Below are positions 36,190 to 46,880 of a DNA stretch of 64,000 bases, in pieces; positions within the stretch are counted from its first letter, which is position 1; the number at the start of each line of letters is the position of its first letter. The stretch covers positions 147,603-211,602 of the forward strand of contig JAKUQR010000004.1 in NCBI GenBank assembly GCA_022450155.1. Reading direction: 5' to 3'. The translations under genes and the position numbers were made by a program. This DNA comes from Gammaproteobacteria bacterium. GTDB lineage: Bacteria; Pseudomonadota; Gammaproteobacteria; Arenicellales; UBA868. Below the pieces are notes generated by a model. It was given only the letters and a program-made list of their open reading frames with translations. It did not search any database and had not been told where the DNA came from.

Positions 36190-37175
36190 GGTTCGGATTC
36201 TAAATTTTGGGATTGAGGGCCCATGAGTTTTGCCATGATAGACATTCGCACAGCGATCCCGTTGGTGACCTGCGGCAGGATCAGGGATCGTTCCCCATCG
36301 GCGACAGAAGACGTGATTTCCAGTCCCCGATTCATCGGGCCGGGGTGCATCACCACGGCGTCCGGTGCGGCCCGGGCAACACGTTCCGACGTCAGTCCGT
36401 AGAGTCGGAAATATTCCTGTGAACTCGGAATCAGCTGCCCTTCCATTCGCTCGAGTTGTAGGCGCAGCATCATGATGACGTCAATGTCCCTCAGGCCTTC
36501 ATCCATATTAGTAAAGGCAGTCACACCCAGACGCTCGATTTCAGTCGGCAGCAGGGTTTTTGGGCCGATGACCCGTATTTCCCGAGCCCCCAGAATGTTG
36601 AGCGCATGAATCTGAGAGCGTGCAACCCGAGAATGGAGAATGTCACCGACGATGGCAAACCGCAACTGCTCAAACGCACCCTTGTGCTGGCGGATGGTAA
36701 ACATGTCGAGCATCGCCTGTGTTGGGTGGGCGTGACGCCCATCCCCGGCATTGATAATGTGAACGTGCGCGGGCACATGGCGAGCAATGAGGTGGGCGGT
36801 GCCGCTTGACCCATCCCGGACGACGAACATATCGGTGTGCATGGCCTCCAGTGTTCGGACTGTATCGAGGACAGATTCACCTTTAGACGTCGACATCCGG
36901 CTGGCGTTCAGGTTAATGACATCGGCCGACAGGCGCTTGGCGGCGATCTCAAACGTGGTTCGCGTGCGCGTACTGGGCTCAAAAAAGAGATTGACCACGG
37001 TACGGCCATGCAGCAGGGGTACTTTTCGAATGTGGCGTTGACCGATGCTGATAAAAGATTCTGCGGTATCCAGGATTTCTATAATCGTCTCGGCGTTGAG
37101 GCCATCGATGGTCAGCAGATGGCGCAGCTGGCCGTCGGCGTCGAACTGAATATTAGGGGTCGAATTGCGGCTCAT
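36186..37175 (-). CDS. pyrB: Aspartate carbamoyltransferase catalytic subunit
   Basis: PyrB condenses carbamoyl phosphate and aspartate, the committed step of pyrimidine synthesis. The protein is 329 aa. The carbamoyl-phosphate loop is [13 protein letters not shown]. The 80s-type loop region [18 protein letters not shown] follows, and the aspartate side includes [13 protein letters not shown] and [13 protein letters not shown]. It overlaps pyrR by four bases and PyrC' by four bases, so the three are translationally coupled. No regulatory pyrI gene is nearby, consistent with the PyrBC' class. Confidence 0.96.
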   Translation of the reverse strand: MSRNSTPNIQFDADGQLRHLLTIDGLNAETIIEILDTAESFISIGQRHIRKVPLLHGRTVVNLFFEPSTRTRTTFEIAAKRLSADVINLNASRMSTSKGESVLDTVRTLEAMHTDMFVVRDGSSGTAHLIARHVPAHVHIINAGDGRHAHPTQAMLDMFTIRQHKGAFEQLRFAIVGDILHSRVARSQIHALNILGAREIRVIGPKTLLPTEIERLGVTAFTNMDEGLRDIDVIMMLRLQLERMEGQLIPSSQEYFRLYGLTSERVARAAPDAVVMHPGPMNRGLEITSSVADGERSLILPQVTNGIAVRMSIMAKLMGPQSQNLESEP

Positions 37176-37666
37176 CGTTCACTGAGGACAAGGGCCAGGG
37201 GTTGGGGTCCTGTCAGTTGAATGTGCTGGTGGGCCGCCAGGGGTAGTTTAAGGCCCACAACATCAGGCTGGATTGGTAGTTCCCGGTCACCTCGTTCGAC
37301 CAGCACAGCCAGCCTGACACTGTCTGGTCGCCCATAGGAGAATATCTCGTTGAGCGCGGCACGGATCGTGCGCCCGGTCTGCAGTACATCGTCCACCAGT
37401 ATCAGATGGCGTCCTTCTACATTTTCGGGTATCTCCGATGCACTGACCTGAGGGTGCAGACCGATCCGAGAAAAGTCATCACGGTAGAAATTGATATTGA
37501 TGGAGCCCAGGGAGCTGGATAGATTGAGTTCGGTGTATAGCCGTTCGGCCACCCACACCCCACCGGTGTGGATACCGATCATGATTGGGTCTAGAGATAC
37601 AGTCTGCGCCAGGTCTTTGGCCATGGCCAGGATCAGGGACTCAGGATCAGGTATCTGATTGCTCAT
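37172..37666 (-). CDS. pyrR: PyrR-like bifunctional regulator / uracil phosphoribosyltransferase
   Basis: This is a phosphoribosyltransferase-fold protein of 164 aa. The PRPP-binding motif is [18 protein letters not shown]. The family-typical [13 protein letters not shown] lies ahead of it, and the C-terminal part contains [16 protein letters not shown]. In Bacillus PyrR controls pyr genes by RNA attenuation. In Gammaproteobacteria its RNA-binding role is less clear, and I see no obvious attenuator ahead of pyrB, which it overlaps. It overlaps ruvX by 20 bases. Confidence 0.93.
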   Translation of the reverse strand: MSNQIPDPESLILAMAKDLAQTVSLDPIMIGIHTGGVWVAERLYTELNLSSSLGSININFYRDDFSRIGLHPQVSASEIPENVEGRHLILVDDVLQTGRTIRAALNEIFSYGRPDSVRLAVLVERGDRELPIQPDVVGLKLPLAAHQHIQLTGPQPLALVLSER

Positions 37667-38081
37667 GAAGGTAGGTCTGCAGGATCAGCTCAGCAGCAAT
37701 CTGATCTCGGGCTTTCTGACGTCGTCTGGTGATGCGCTTTCCGGCGGGCTGGCTCTCTCTGATCAGCGTATCGGCGGCATCTGAGGTCAGTGTTTCATCA
37801 ATATAGCGCACATCGCGACCAAATCGCGTGTGCAACTGTTTGCCAAATTGACGGGCTAGTCTGGACAGCGTTGTTTCTTCTCGCGCGCCGTTCAGCGCAA
37901 GCCCGATCACAAGAGTGTCGGGTTGCCATTCATCGATCAGAGCGTCGATCTTATCCCATTGCGCGACGGCTGAGGGGGTCGGTATGGTGGCCACGCCTTG
38001 CGCCGACCGAGTGTCGTCCTGTCCAGCTGCGACACCGATTTTGCGTGTGCCGTAGTCAAATGCCAACAGCGTTTGGGTCAT
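37647..38081 (-). CDS. ruvX: Holliday junction resolvase-like protein YqgF/RuvX
   Basis: This is an RNase H-fold nuclease of the YqgF/RuvX family, implicated in 16S rRNA 5' end maturation. It is 144 aa. The N-terminal catalytic region is LLAFDYGTRKIGVAAGQ. VIGLALNGAREETTLS and VRYIDETLTSDAA (second and third acidic sites) follow. It starts four bases inside the end of algH and overlaps pyrR, the conserved algH-ruvX-pyrR order. Confidence 0.94.
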   Translation of the reverse strand: MTQTLLAFDYGTRKIGVAAGQDDTRSAQGVATIPTPSAVAQWDKIDALIDEWQPDTLVIGLALNGAREETTLSRLARQFGKQLHTRFGRDVRYIDETLTSDAADTLIRESQPAGKRITRRRQKARDQIAAELILQTYLHEQSDT

Positions 38082-38656
38082 GCGTGGCCCACGCCCGGCG
38101 CGAGCTGATTCATATCTATACCAATTTTCGTAGCGGCTGCGGTCCAGCGTTGTTGGGCTGGCACCGAGAAGATGATTTCGCAGTCGGCTTCAACACTGAG
38201 CCAGGCGTTCTCCTGCATCTCCTGTTCAAGCTGTCCTTTGCCCCAACCGGCGTAACCCAGTGTCAGCAATGAGTGGCCTGGTCCATCCGAGCGGGACAAG
38301 GACTCCAGAACATCCCGCGATGACGTCAGACCGAGATTGTCACCGATGACCAGCGTTGAGCCCCAGTCACCCACCCCCTCATGCAGCACCAGGCCCAATT
38401 CTTGTTGGACCGGTCCGCCATAGTAGACCGGAGACTTGGCGGTACTTTCACTGGCGAGGGTCGACAGGTCGAGCTGATCAAACACATCCTTGAGCGTGAG
38501 ATGGTCCAGCGGTCGGTTGATCACCACCCCCAGGGCACCGTTCTCATCGTGCTGGCAGATGAGGGTGACCGTCCGGTTGAAGTTCGGATCGCGTAATTCG
38601 GGCATTGCGATTAGAAAGTGGTTGGCAAAGCCAGGATAGGTGTCGCTATTGTCCAT
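38078..38656 (-). CDS. algH: YqgE/AlgH family protein
   Basis: This is a conserved cytoplasmic protein of 192 aa. The fold is represented by FANHFLIAMPELRDPNFNRT, ICQHDENGALGVVINRPL, YYGGPVQQELGLVLHEG and LLTLGYAGWGKGQLEQEM. It was first linked to alginate regulation in Pseudomonas; the biochemical activity is unsettled. It lies between tonB and ruvX in the order found in Pseudomonas. The overlap with ruvX indicates an operon. Confidence 0.94.
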   Translation of the reverse strand: MDNSDTYPGFANHFLIAMPELRDPNFNRTVTLICQHDENGALGVVINRPLDHLTLKDVFDQLDLSTLASESTAKSPVYYGGPVQQELGLVLHEGVGDWGSTLVIGDNLGLTSSRDVLESLSRSDGPGHSLLTLGYAGWGKGQLEQEMQENAWLSVEADCEIIFSVPAQQRWTAAATKIGIDMNQLAPGVGHA

Positions 38657-38668
38657 ATAGATAAAGCA

Positions 38669-39577
38669 TCAGCGGCTGATCAGTCGGGCATTCTCCATAA
38701 ACTGCCAGGTGCGACTGATATGCAGGATGTCGGTTTCTTGCATTATTGCCTCAGGTAACGGTTCAAACGGCGCCGCAAGCGCCGTGATCTGGACAGCGGC
38801 ATCGTCAAGTACCTTGATTCCTGAAGATCGCGTTACGCGGATAGACCGTACCAGACCGTCACGATCAATAGCAACAGCTAGGATCAGTTCACCGCTCAAG
38901 TTCTGTTGTCGCGCAATGTCCGGGTAGTTGCGGTTACCCACAGCTTCGACCCGTCGCCGCCAGGCTTCGACGTATGCTGCATAGTGACTCTCTCGAGTAC
39001 TGGAGCTTACGAATTTGTGCCGGGAGATATCAGAAGAGCGTTTCTCCAACTGATCAACCTCCCCAGAATAACGTGAAATCAAAGCCAGCACGCGCGAATA
39101 ACTGAGGGCGTGCCGGTCAGGGGTCGATAACGCCTCTGTGGGGGTCTGGACCACGGTGTCTGTCGCCTGATGATCCGTCACCAGGAGAGTCTGCACCGAT
39201 GGGGTCTGCTGTCCGTTATCGTCACTGTCAGCGCGGTCTGTGCCGGGCTGACTCTGCAGCACAATCGCCTGTGTACGCTGACTGTTCTGATCGTTTTCAG
39301 ACTCTGTACCACTGCCCGTGTGGCTGCGCGGGGCTAGAAGGTGTGTGTCCGATGGTGCCGTATTGTTGGTGTGGGTGAGGGTCAACTGAAAGATCAGAGG
39401 CTCAGACGGTTGATACGGCTGGGTCGCCGCCGTGAAACCCACACCCAGAATGATCAGTGTATGAATGAACAGTGAAGCGAACAGGCTGAGGCGGGGCCGT
39501 TCACGCGACGGTATGGGCAGCCCCACAAACGGGAGACCCGGGAGGTCTGGACGCACTGTAGAAGACTGGGCAATCAC
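38669..39577 (-). CDS. tonB: TonB-family energy-transducing protein
   Basis: TonB proteins couple the proton-motive force to outer-membrane receptors. This one is 302 aa with a GTG start. One N-terminal membrane helix (LFASLFIHTLIILGVGF, about residues 32-48) is followed by a long polar region rich in Thr, Gln and Ser, instead of the classical Pro-Lys repeats. The C-terminal TonB domain contains ARQQNLSGELILAVAIDRDG and SSGIKVLDDAAVQI. In Pseudomonas aeruginosa the gene at this place (tonB3) is needed for twitching, and pilT/pilU lie in the same neighbourhood here. No exbB or exbD is adjacent. gshB, its usual neighbour, is also missing. Confidence 0.88.
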   Translation of the reverse strand: MIAQSSTVRPDLPGLPFVGLPIPSRERPRLSLFASLFIHTLIILGVGFTAATQPYQPSEPLIFQLTLTHTNNTAPSDTHLLAPRSHTGSGTESENDQNSQRTQAIVLQSQPGTDRADSDDNGQQTPSVQTLLVTDHQATDTVVQTPTEALSTPDRHALSYSRVLALISRYSGEVDQLEKRSSDISRHKFVSSSTRESHYAAYVEAWRRRVEAVGNRNYPDIARQQNLSGELILAVAIDRDGLVRSIRVTRSSGIKVLDDAAVQITALAAPFEPLPEAIMQETDILHISRTWQFMENARLISR

Positions 39578-39585
39578 CTCGGATC

Positions 39586-39623
39586 GAACCTTAAGGTTCA
39601 GGTTTTATCATAGCGCTTAAGCG
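39586..39623. promoter_or_regulatory. Two CTTAAG-centred palindromes upstream of tonB
   Basis: GAACCTTAAGGTTC at 39586-39599 is a perfect 14-base palindrome. CGCTTAAGCG at 39614-39623 is a perfect 10-base palindrome. Their centres are 26 bases apart. On the tonB strand a TATGAT -10-like element lies between them (39607-39612), with no clear -35. The layout suits paired repressor or activator sites at the tonB promoter. The cognate regulator is unknown. Confidence 0.45.
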
Positions 39624-39854
39624 ATTCTAGCAGAGATCAACAACCGGCCCGATCGGGTAAAGGTTAGACGGTGAAGCCTCCGAGGTTGCAGGGCGTTTGG
39701 TTTCCTTTGTTTATTGGCCGGAGTAGAATCAAGCACAAAGCTCGCCCCCACATGCAGAACCCACAACGGTATTTCTTTCGGTTGTATTGTCAACGACGCC
39801 TGGAACGTGTTCGTTTGGCTGGAACCTGCCTGCTTAACCCGGTTGACGGGTCAC

Positions 39855-40673
39855 ATGTCACTTCAACTGCCTGAAGTCGAGACTGTCGGGGCGATTGTCC
39901 TCGCTGCGGCCCGGGATGCGGGTCTGGATCAGTTCAGTTGGCATGACCGCTCTGTTAAGGAAGACGGCACCGTCGTCACGCAGACCGACCATCGAGTACA
40001 GGCTTTTATTGCACGCGAATTACAGGCGAACTGGCCACAGTTCACATTCATGGGCGAAGAAATGGAGCATCGGCAGCAGGCGAGAATTGTCGGTGGGGAC
40101 GACGCCTGTTTCTGGGCCTTGGATCCGCTTGACGGCACCACCAATTTCAGCATGAGCCTACCGTTTTACGGTGTATCACTGGGGCTGGTGGTTGATGGTA
40201 CGGTGCAGCTGGGGGTGGTCTATGATCCGGTTCGCGATGAATTGTTCTCGGCAGCAAGGGGCCAGGGCGCTTTTCTCAACGGGGAGAAGCTGACAACCCC
40301 GGATACTGACATACCGATCAGGCGCTGTATCGCCAACGTCGATTACAAGCGCCTGGTTTCACAACTGGCGGAACGGCTGGTTCGTTATCCCCCTTTCGGG
40401 GCGCAGAGGAACCTGGGTTCCTGCGTATTGGAGTGGTGCTGGCTGGCTGCTGGGCGGATTCAGCTTTACCTGCACGGCGGTCAGCGGATGTGGGACTATG
40501 CCGCCGGCAGTCTGATTTTGGCAGAGGCGGGCGGTGCGTTCACCACCATCCGGGGCTTGCCGCTGGACTGTCGGACGTTTACCAAGCGCTCTGTGGTCGC
40601 CGCGATCAATGCTGAGTTGCAGCAGCAGTGGCTGACCTGGATTTGGGAAAATGATGAGCGGCTTCATAAATAA
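39855..40673 (+). CDS. Inositol-monophosphatase-superfamily phosphatase
   Basis: This is a magnesium-dependent, lithium-sensitive-type phosphatase fold. I chose the ATG at 39855 (272 aa). The longer frame back to 39714 adds residues unlike the family. The first metal motif is GEEMEHR, the second is ALDPLDGTTNFSMSLPFYG, and the third is GGQRMWDYAAGSLILAEAGG, all intact. Substrates in the family include inositol phosphate, PAP, fructose bisphosphate and histinidol phosphate. Its place ahead of tkt-gap-pgk raises a sugar-phosphate role, but sequence does not decide. The SuhB-type role in transcription antitermination is less likely given the divergence. Confidence 0.85.
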   Translation: MSLQLPEVETVGAIVLAAARDAGLDQFSWHDRSVKEDGTVVTQTDHRVQAFIARELQANWPQFTFMGEEMEHRQQARIVGGDDACFWALDPLDGTTNFSMSLPFYGVSLGLVVDGTVQLGVVYDPVRDELFSAARGQGAFLNGEKLTTPDTDIPIRRCIANVDYKRLVSQLAERLVRYPPFGAQRNLGSCVLEWCWLAAGRIQLYLHGGQRMWDYAAGSLILAEAGGAFTTIRGLPLDCRTFTKRSVVAAINAELQQQWLTWIWENDERLHK

Positions 40674-40870
40674 GTAAAATTTATTCTTAATATAGAAACC
40701 CTGTGTTAGCTCTTATTATTATTTTGGCGCATAGTTAAGGGTTAGTGCTCGTCTATCCCGGCGACTCAAATTTTGTACCGCGAAATGCCGGCAGAACGGA
40801 GTTCCGTGGATGGCTATTCGTGGTTATGGTCAGCACCCAAACAACCCCTTTGAAGCGGTGTAACAGACGT

Positions 40871-42895
40871 ATGGCAGATGCGAAAAGCACATCGAGTGAG
40901 ACTCGACGGACCCGGGCCAATGCGGTGCGCGCACTCAGCATGGATGCTGTGCAGCAAGCCAAAAGTGGACACCCGGGCATGCCGATGGGCATGGCCGATA
41001 TTGCCGAGGTGCTGTGGACAGACTACCTGCGATATAACCCCAGCAATCCGAAGTGGGCGGATCGGGATCGGTTTATCTTATCCAATGGCCACGGGTCGAT
41101 GCTCCACTATGCATTGCTGCATCTGTCAGGATACGACCTTCCCATGGCTGAGCTTAAGAATTTCCGCCAACTGCACTCGAAGACGCCGGGTCACCCCGAA
41201 TACGGTTATGCGCCGGGTATAGAAACCACGACCGGTCCGCTGGGACAGGGAATCTCGAACGGTGTGGGTATGGCGTTAAGTGAAAAAGTGCTTGCTGCGC
41301 AGTTCAATCGACCCGGCCACGATATCGTGAACCATTTTACTTATGTGTTTATGGGTGACGGCTGTTTGATGGAGGGAATCTCCCACGAGGTCTGTTCGCT
41401 GGCCGGTACTCTGGGTCTGGGTAAGCTGGTCGCATTTTGGGATGACAACGGCATTTCGATCGATGGGAAAGTCGAACCCTGGTTTACCGACGACACCCCA
41501 GCGCGATTTGGCGCCTACGGTTGGCAGGTGATCGATGGTGTTGACGGACACGACCCCGAGGCCATCGCCAGTGCGATTGGCCGTGCCCGGGCCGAAGCAG
41601 CCAAGCCGACGCTGATCTGTTGTCGTACCGTGATCGGCTGGGGTTCGCCCAATAAAGGCGGTACCGAATCGGCCCACGGCGCGCCGCTGGGTGATGAAGA
41701 GATCGCGCTGGTCCGGGAAAATATCGACTGGTCCCACCCGCCTTTTGTGATACCCGACGAGATTTACGCAACGTGGAATGCGGTTGACGAGGGCAAGGCG
41801 AGTGAGGACGCCTGGCAGGTCGGTTTTGAGCAGTACCGGACAGAGCATCCAGCGCTTGCGCTGGAATTCGAGCGGCGCATGTCAGGCGCGTTGCCGAAGA
41901 ACTGGTCTGACAAAGCGGACGAGTTTCTACGTGATGTCAATGCTGCAGCAGATACCGTGGCGACCCGTAAGGCCTCACAGCAGGCGCTTGAAAGTTACGG
42001 CGCGGTTCTGCCCGAGCTGATTGGCGGTTCAGCAGACCTCGCGGGTTCCAATCTGACCCTCTGGTCCGGCTCGGTGCCGGTGACAGCAGCGGATGCGTCG
42101 GGAAACTACATTTATTTCGGCGTGCGCGAGTTCGGGATGTCGGCGCTGTGCAACGGTATCGTTTTGCACGGCGGTCTGGTGCCCTACAGCGCTACATTTC
42201 TCGTCTTTTCGGAATATGCCCGAAATGCATTGCGCATGGCCGCGTTGATGAAGATCCGGTCAATTTTTGTGTATACCCACGATTCCATCGGACTCGGTGA
42301 GGATGGACCGACACATCAGGCGGTCGAACAGGCCGCAACCCTGCGCCTGATCCCCAATATGTCACTATGGCGACCGTGTGACACCGTGGAGACCGCAGTG
42401 GCCTGGCGTATGGCGCTGGAACGCCACAATGGGCCGACCTGCCTGCTGTTCTCGCGCCAGAATCTCGACTTTCAGGTACGCGACGAGCAACAAATCCAAG
42501 CGATCAGTCGGGGCGGGTATGTGCTGCGTGATTGTGAGGGCACTCCCGAGGCCATTATCATCGCCACAGGATCGGAGGTCGGTCTGGCTGTGGACGCCGC
42601 AGCTCGGCTGGCTGGCCAGGGCCGGCGTGTGCGGGTCGTCTCTATGCCTTCGACCGATGTATTCGATGCCCAGGATGCAGCCTATAGAGAATCGGTACTG
42701 CCGACGGTGGTGACTGCCCGGGTCGCGGTAGAAGCGGGGGTAACGCCACCCTGGGTGCGCTACGTTGGCTTGCAGGGCGCCGTGGTCGGCATCGATACTT
42801 TCGGTGAATCTGCACCGGCTGAGGTGGTCTTCGAACATTTTGGTTTTACGGTTGACAATGTGGTGGCGACAGTTGAAAAAGTGATGACCGCTTAA
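40871..42895 (+). CDS. tkt: Transketolase
   Basis: Transketolase moves two-carbon units between sugar phosphates, using thiamine diphosphate. I chose the ATG at 40871 (674 aa, the usual length). An upstream frame start at 40745 adds an unrelated stretch. Landmarks are [19 protein letters not shown], the thiamine motif [18 protein letters not shown] to [28 protein letters not shown] and FSRQNLDF. The C-terminus ends in [14 protein letters not shown]. It begins the tkt-gap-pgk-pyk-fba series, after an AT-rich region at 40674-40740 that probably holds its promoter. Confidence 0.96.
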   Translation: MADAKSTSSETRRTRANAVRALSMDAVQQAKSGHPGMPMGMADIAEVLWTDYLRYNPSNPKWADRDRFILSNGHGSMLHYALLHLSGYDLPMAELKNFRQLHSKTPGHPEYGYAPGIETTTGPLGQGISNGVGMALSEKVLAAQFNRPGHDIVNHFTYVFMGDGCLMEGISHEVCSLAGTLGLGKLVAFWDDNGISIDGKVEPWFTDDTPARFGAYGWQVIDGVDGHDPEAIASAIGRARAEAAKPTLICCRTVIGWGSPNKGGTESAHGAPLGDEEIALVRENIDWSHPPFVIPDEIYATWNAVDEGKASEDAWQVGFEQYRTEHPALALEFERRMSGALPKNWSDKADEFLRDVNAAADTVATRKASQQALESYGAVLPELIGGSADLAGSNLTLWSGSVPVTAADASGNYIYFGVREFGMSALCNGIVLHGGLVPYSATFLVFSEYARNALRMAALMKIRSIFVYTHDSIGLGEDGPTHQAVEQAATLRLIPNMSLWRPCDTVETAVAWRMALERHNGPTCLLFSRQNLDFQVRDEQQIQAISRGGYVLRDCEGTPEAIIIATGSEVGLAVDAAARLAGQGRRVRVVSMPSTDVFDAQDAAYRESVLPTVVTARVAVEAGVTPPWVRYVGLQGAVVGIDTFGESAPAEVVFEHFGFTVDNVVATVEKVMTA

Positions 42896-42997
42896 ATGGA
42901 TCCAGCTGGGCGACAGATACTGCGTTGTCGCTGGTTCTAACGAACAACAAGAAGTTTGTAACAACGGTAACAACGTAAGCCTTAAGGAGATAAGTGA

Positions 42998-44011
42998 ATG
43001 GCGATCAGGGTAGCAATCAATGGGTTCGGCCGTATTGGTCGCAATGTTTTCAGAGCGATGTTTGAGTCAGGTCAGCAGGACCAGTTTGATGTCGTTGCCG
43101 TCAACGATTTGGGCGATGCTGATGCCAACGCCCATTTGTTGCAGTACGACACGGCCCACGGACGTTTTCCGGAAAACGTCAGTGTAGAAGGAGACGGCTT
43201 TCTGGTGGGTGATAAGCGGGTCCGGGTACTGGCCGAACGGGATCCCTCGCAGTTGCCCTGGGGCGAGCTGGATGTCGATGTCGTGATGGAATGTACAGGG
43301 CTTTTTACCAGCAAGGAAAAAGCCAGCGCGCATCTTGCCGGTGGGGCAAAGAAAGTCATCATATCGGCCCCGGGTGGCAAGGATGTCGACGCCACGATTG
43401 TCTATGGTGTGAATCACCAGGTACTGAAGTCAACAGACACCGTAGTATCCAACGCGTCCTGTACCACCAACTGTCTGGCGCCGCTGGTCAAACCATTGCA
43501 CGACGCCATCGGGGTGGTGGCCGGAATCATGACCACGATTCATGCGTATACCAATGATCAAGTGCTGACAGACGTGTACCATAAAGACCTGCGCCGGGCG
43601 CGATCGGCCACCCAGTCGATGATTCCGACCACAACCGGCGCAGCCGCGGCGGTCGGGCTGGTTCTGCCAGAACTCAATGGCAGGTTAGATGGATTTTCCG
43701 TGCGCGTGCCCACCATAAACGTGTCGCTTGTCGATCTGACATTTGAAGCCGCTCGGGAGACGAGTGTGGACGAGATCAATCAGGTGATGCGTGAAGCGTC
43801 GACTGGCGAACTTAAAGGTATCCTGGATTACAACGACAAGCCGTTGGTGTCGATTGACTTCAATCACAGCCCAGCGTCGTCAACTTATGACAGTGCGATG
43901 ACCCGCGTCGTCAATGGCAAAACCGTCAAGGTCTGTTCGTGGTATGACAACGAATGGGGGTTTTCAAACCGGATGCTGGACACTTGTGTTGCCTTGATGA
44001 ATGCGGTCTAG
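42998..44011 (+). CDS. gap: Glyceraldehyde-3-phosphate dehydrogenase (type I)
   Basis: Gap oxidises glyceraldehyde 3-phosphate to 1,3-bisphosphoglycerate. The protein is 337 aa. The NAD fold starts [18 protein letters not shown]. The catalytic cysteine is in [13 protein letters not shown], and the [14 protein letters not shown] motif is present. Asp in [11 protein letters not shown] suggests NAD preference over NADP. A strong TAAGGAGA ribosome site is at 42983-42990, seven bases ahead of the ATG. Confidence 0.97.
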   Translation: MAIRVAINGFGRIGRNVFRAMFESGQQDQFDVVAVNDLGDADANAHLLQYDTAHGRFPENVSVEGDGFLVGDKRVRVLAERDPSQLPWGELDVDVVMECTGLFTSKEKASAHLAGGAKKVIISAPGGKDVDATIVYGVNHQVLKSTDTVVSNASCTTNCLAPLVKPLHDAIGVVAGIMTTIHAYTNDQVLTDVYHKDLRRARSATQSMIPTTTGAAAAVGLVLPELNGRLDGFSVRVPTINVSLVDLTFEAARETSVDEINQVMREASTGELKGILDYNDKPLVSIDFNHSPASSTYDSAMTRVVNGKTVKVCSWYDNEWGFSNRMLDTCVALMNAV

Positions 44012-44096
44012 GCTCGGAATTTGAACTGATCTGTGTGATCACACCCGCTGCACACTTGCTACGCCCGAATTTGTTGAGTGATAGGGCAGAACGTTC

Positions 44097-45275
44097 ATGA
44101 CGGTGCTCAGGATGCTTGATCAGGATCTCGATGGTAAACGGATCCTGATCCGACAGGACCTGAATGTGCCGATCCAGGCGGGCCAGGTGGCGAGTGACGC
44201 ACGGATACGCGCGTCTTTACCCACCATTGAATCAGCGCTGAACGCAGGCGGGCGGGTGATGTTGATGTCCCACCTGGGCCGGCCGACAGAAGGACAATTT
44301 GATGCGCAGTACTCACTGGCGCCGGTGGCCGATCACCTGTCGAAACTTCTGGGACGTGAGGTCCGGTTGTGCGTCGACTGGCTCGACGGCATCGATCTTT
44401 CACCCGGTGATGTGGTGCTGTGTGAAAATGTACGTTTCAATGTGGGCGAGCTGGCCAATGACCCTGAACTTTCCCAGAGAATAGCGGCCAACTGCGAAAT
44501 TTTCGTTATGGACGCGTTCGGCACTGCCCATCGGGCGCACGCATCCACACACGGCGTCGCGCAGTTCTCGCCAGTGGCGTGCGCTGGGCCTCTGCTGGCG
44601 GCTGAGCTTGAAGCGTTGCACAGGGCACTGGACGATCCGGCCCGACCGATGATCGCTATCGTTGGTGGTGCCAAGGTGTCGACCAAACTGACGGTTCTGG
44701 AATCCCTGGCGACGGTGGTCGATCAGCTGATTCCCGGTGGTGGCATCGCCAATACTTTTATTGCCGCTGCCGGATATGGTGTTGGAAAATCACTGATCGA
44801 AGCCGATCTGATCCCTGAGGCCAAGCGACTGATGCATCTCACCGAAGCCAAAGGCAGCAGTATCCCAGTGCCAACGGATGTTGTGGTCAGTTCTGAGCTA
44901 TCCGCGTCAGCAATTGCGCAAGTGAAGCCCGTCAACGCGGTCAGCGATAACGAGATGATTCTTGATATTGGCCCTGAAACTGCTGAGCGCTTTGCGGCCA
45001 TGATGTCTGCCGCCGGGACCGTGCTCTGGAATGGGCCAGTGGGCGTGTTTGAGTTCGACCAGTTTGGGGAGGGAACGCGAATTCTGGGTCAGGCGATTGC
45101 TGCTTCTTCGGCGTATTCAATTGTGGGCGGCGGCGATACACTGGCAGCCGTTGACAAGTACAATATGGCTTCTGATGTTTCCTACATATCGACCGGCGGT
45201 GGTGCTTTTCTTGAGTTTCTGGAAGGAAAAGATCTGCCAGCGGTGTCGGTTCTGGAGGCCTGTGCTGCGCGCTGA
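44097..45275 (+). CDS. pgk: Phosphoglycerate kinase
   Basis: Pgk transfers phosphate between 1,3-bisphosphoglycerate and ADP. The protein is 392 aa. Landmarks are [64 protein letters not shown] and the nucleotide-binding [15 protein letters not shown]. It follows gap at 85 bases and precedes pyk at 62 bases. The single-domain pair is complete, with no truncation. Confidence 0.97.
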   Translation: MTVLRMLDQDLDGKRILIRQDLNVPIQAGQVASDARIRASLPTIESALNAGGRVMLMSHLGRPTEGQFDAQYSLAPVADHLSKLLGREVRLCVDWLDGIDLSPGDVVLCENVRFNVGELANDPELSQRIAANCEIFVMDAFGTAHRAHASTHGVAQFSPVACAGPLLAAELEALHRALDDPARPMIAIVGGAKVSTKLTVLESLATVVDQLIPGGGIANTFIAAAGYGVGKSLIEADLIPEAKRLMHLTEAKGSSIPVPTDVVVSSELSASAIAQVKPVNAVSDNEMILDIGPETAERFAAMMSAAGTVLWNGPVGVFEFDQFGEGTRILGQAIAASSAYSIVGGGDTLAAVDKYNMASDVSYISTGGGAFLEFLEGKDLPAVSVLEACAAR

Positions 45276-45337
45276 TGAAGTCCGGCATTGTGGCAAGCGC
45301 GTAGAGTCAGAGCTCGGTTCATATCCGTGACAGCTTC

Positions 45338-46789
45338 ATGGACGTAAAACGACGCACCAAGATCATCGTCTCTCTGGGCCCGGCGACTGACAATGCCAAG
45401 GTCATGGCTGCCCTGGTTCAAGAGGGTATCGATGTCGCCCGTATCAATATGTCCCACGGCTCACCGGAGGATCACCAGCGGCGGGCGGCCCTGCTCCGAA
45501 AATGCACCCAGGAGCAGAACCGATCGGTCGGCCTGCTGATGGATCTGCAAGGCCCGAAGATCCGGATCCAGGGGTTCCGACAAGGGCCGATTCAGCTTCG
45601 CAACGGCAAGATATTCACTATCGATCCGGCACTGGGCAGCCAGGCGGGTACGGACCAATCGGTTGGTACCACGTATCAGGCTCTCCCCGAGGATGTTGCT
45701 CAAGGGGATCGACTGCTGTTGGATGATGGCAACATCACGTTACGGGTTGAAGAGGTCTCCCAGAATCAGATCATTACCCGGGTGATTTCCGGGGGAGAGT
45801 TGCAGGATTTCAAGGGCATCAATCTTCAGGGTGGCGGGTTATCGGCTGCTGCACTGACGGACAAGGATCACGAGGATATTCGCGCTGCAGTGGATATCGG
45901 TGCGGACTACCTCGGGGTGTCATTTGTCCGGAATGGAGCAGACGTTGAGACCGCTCGGATGCTGTTACGAGCGGCCGGCAGTGAGGCTCACGTGGTCGCC
46001 AAGGTTGAGCGTCGGGAAGCGATCGACCACCTTGACGAGATCATTGCCACAGCGGATGCAGTCATGGTCGCTCGAGGTGATCTGGGTGTGGAGATCGGTG
46101 ACTCAGAGGTGCCGGGGGTACAGAAGAAGCTGATTGCACAGGCGCAAAGGCACAACAGCGTTTCGATCACTGCCACGCAGATGATGCAGTCGATGGTGAA
46201 CAATTCCCAGCCTACCCGTGCTGAGGTGTCTGACGTGGCCAATGCGGTACTGGATGGTACTGATGCCGTTATGCTGTCCGCCGAGACGGCTGTCGGCCGG
46301 CATCCAGTTCGGGTGGTCGCGGCCATGAATCGGATCTGCCTCGCTGCCGAACGGCATCGCAGTGTTCTGGTTTCAGGCCACCGGATAGACGCGCGTTTTG
46401 ATGCCGTCGACGAGACAATTGCAATGGCGACCATGTACACTGCCAATCACTTTGATGTGGCGGGTATTGTGGCGCTGACCGAATCGGGGGGCACCGCCAA
46501 GTGGATGTCGCGGATCAGCTCCGACATACCCATCTATGCGGGAACGAGGTGGCCGCAGACCGAACGCTGGATGTCACTTTACCGGGGCGTCTACCCGATA
46601 GCTTTCGATGCCTCCGACGTATCTCCGGGAGAAATCAACCGGGCAGCGATCGAAGAACTGCGCAGCCGAGGGCTGGTGAACGACGGCGACCGCATTATCA
46701 TCACCAAGGGTGATTTTTCTGGTATTGGTGGGGGGACCAATGCAATGAAAATTGTTGAGGTCGGACAGGTTGTGGGTGAGGCGGAGTAA
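45338..46789 (+). CDS. pyk: Pyruvate kinase
   Basis: Pyk makes ATP and pyruvate from PEP and ADP. The protein is 483 aa. Landmarks are RTKIIVSLGPATDN, ARINMSHGSPEDH, MDLQGPKIRI, the catalytic VMVARGDLGVEIG and ITATQMMQSMVNNSQPTRAE with AETAVGRHPV. The extra C-terminal domain is intact to VGEAE. It sits between pgk and class I fba. Confidence 0.97.
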   Translation: MDVKRRTKIIVSLGPATDNAKVMAALVQEGIDVARINMSHGSPEDHQRRAALLRKCTQEQNRSVGLLMDLQGPKIRIQGFRQGPIQLRNGKIFTIDPALGSQAGTDQSVGTTYQALPEDVAQGDRLLLDDGNITLRVEEVSQNQIITRVISGGELQDFKGINLQGGGLSAAALTDKDHEDIRAAVDIGADYLGVSFVRNGADVETARMLLRAAGSEAHVVAKVERREAIDHLDEIIATADAVMVARGDLGVEIGDSEVPGVQKKLIAQAQRHNSVSITATQMMQSMVNNSQPTRAEVSDVANAVLDGTDAVMLSAETAVGRHPVRVVAAMNRICLAAERHRSVLVSGHRIDARFDAVDETIAMATMYTANHFDVAGIVALTESGGTAKWMSRISSDIPIYAGTRWPQTERWMSLYRGVYPIAFDASDVSPGEINRAAIEELRSRGLVNDGDRIIITKGDFSGIGGGTNAMKIVEVGQVVGEAE

Positions 46790-46880
46790 GTTGATTCAGT
46801 GCAATGGCTGCCGGAGCCCGATCTACTGGGAGTACCAGCAGAAGAATGTGATCTTTTAATTGGATAATAAGGAAGCAGTA

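Noticed and set aside
41276..42973. Minus-strand open frames of about 190 and 202 codons opposite tkt
   Set aside because: Antisense to transketolase, no family resemblance and no plausible ribosome sites; explained by codon bias of tkt.
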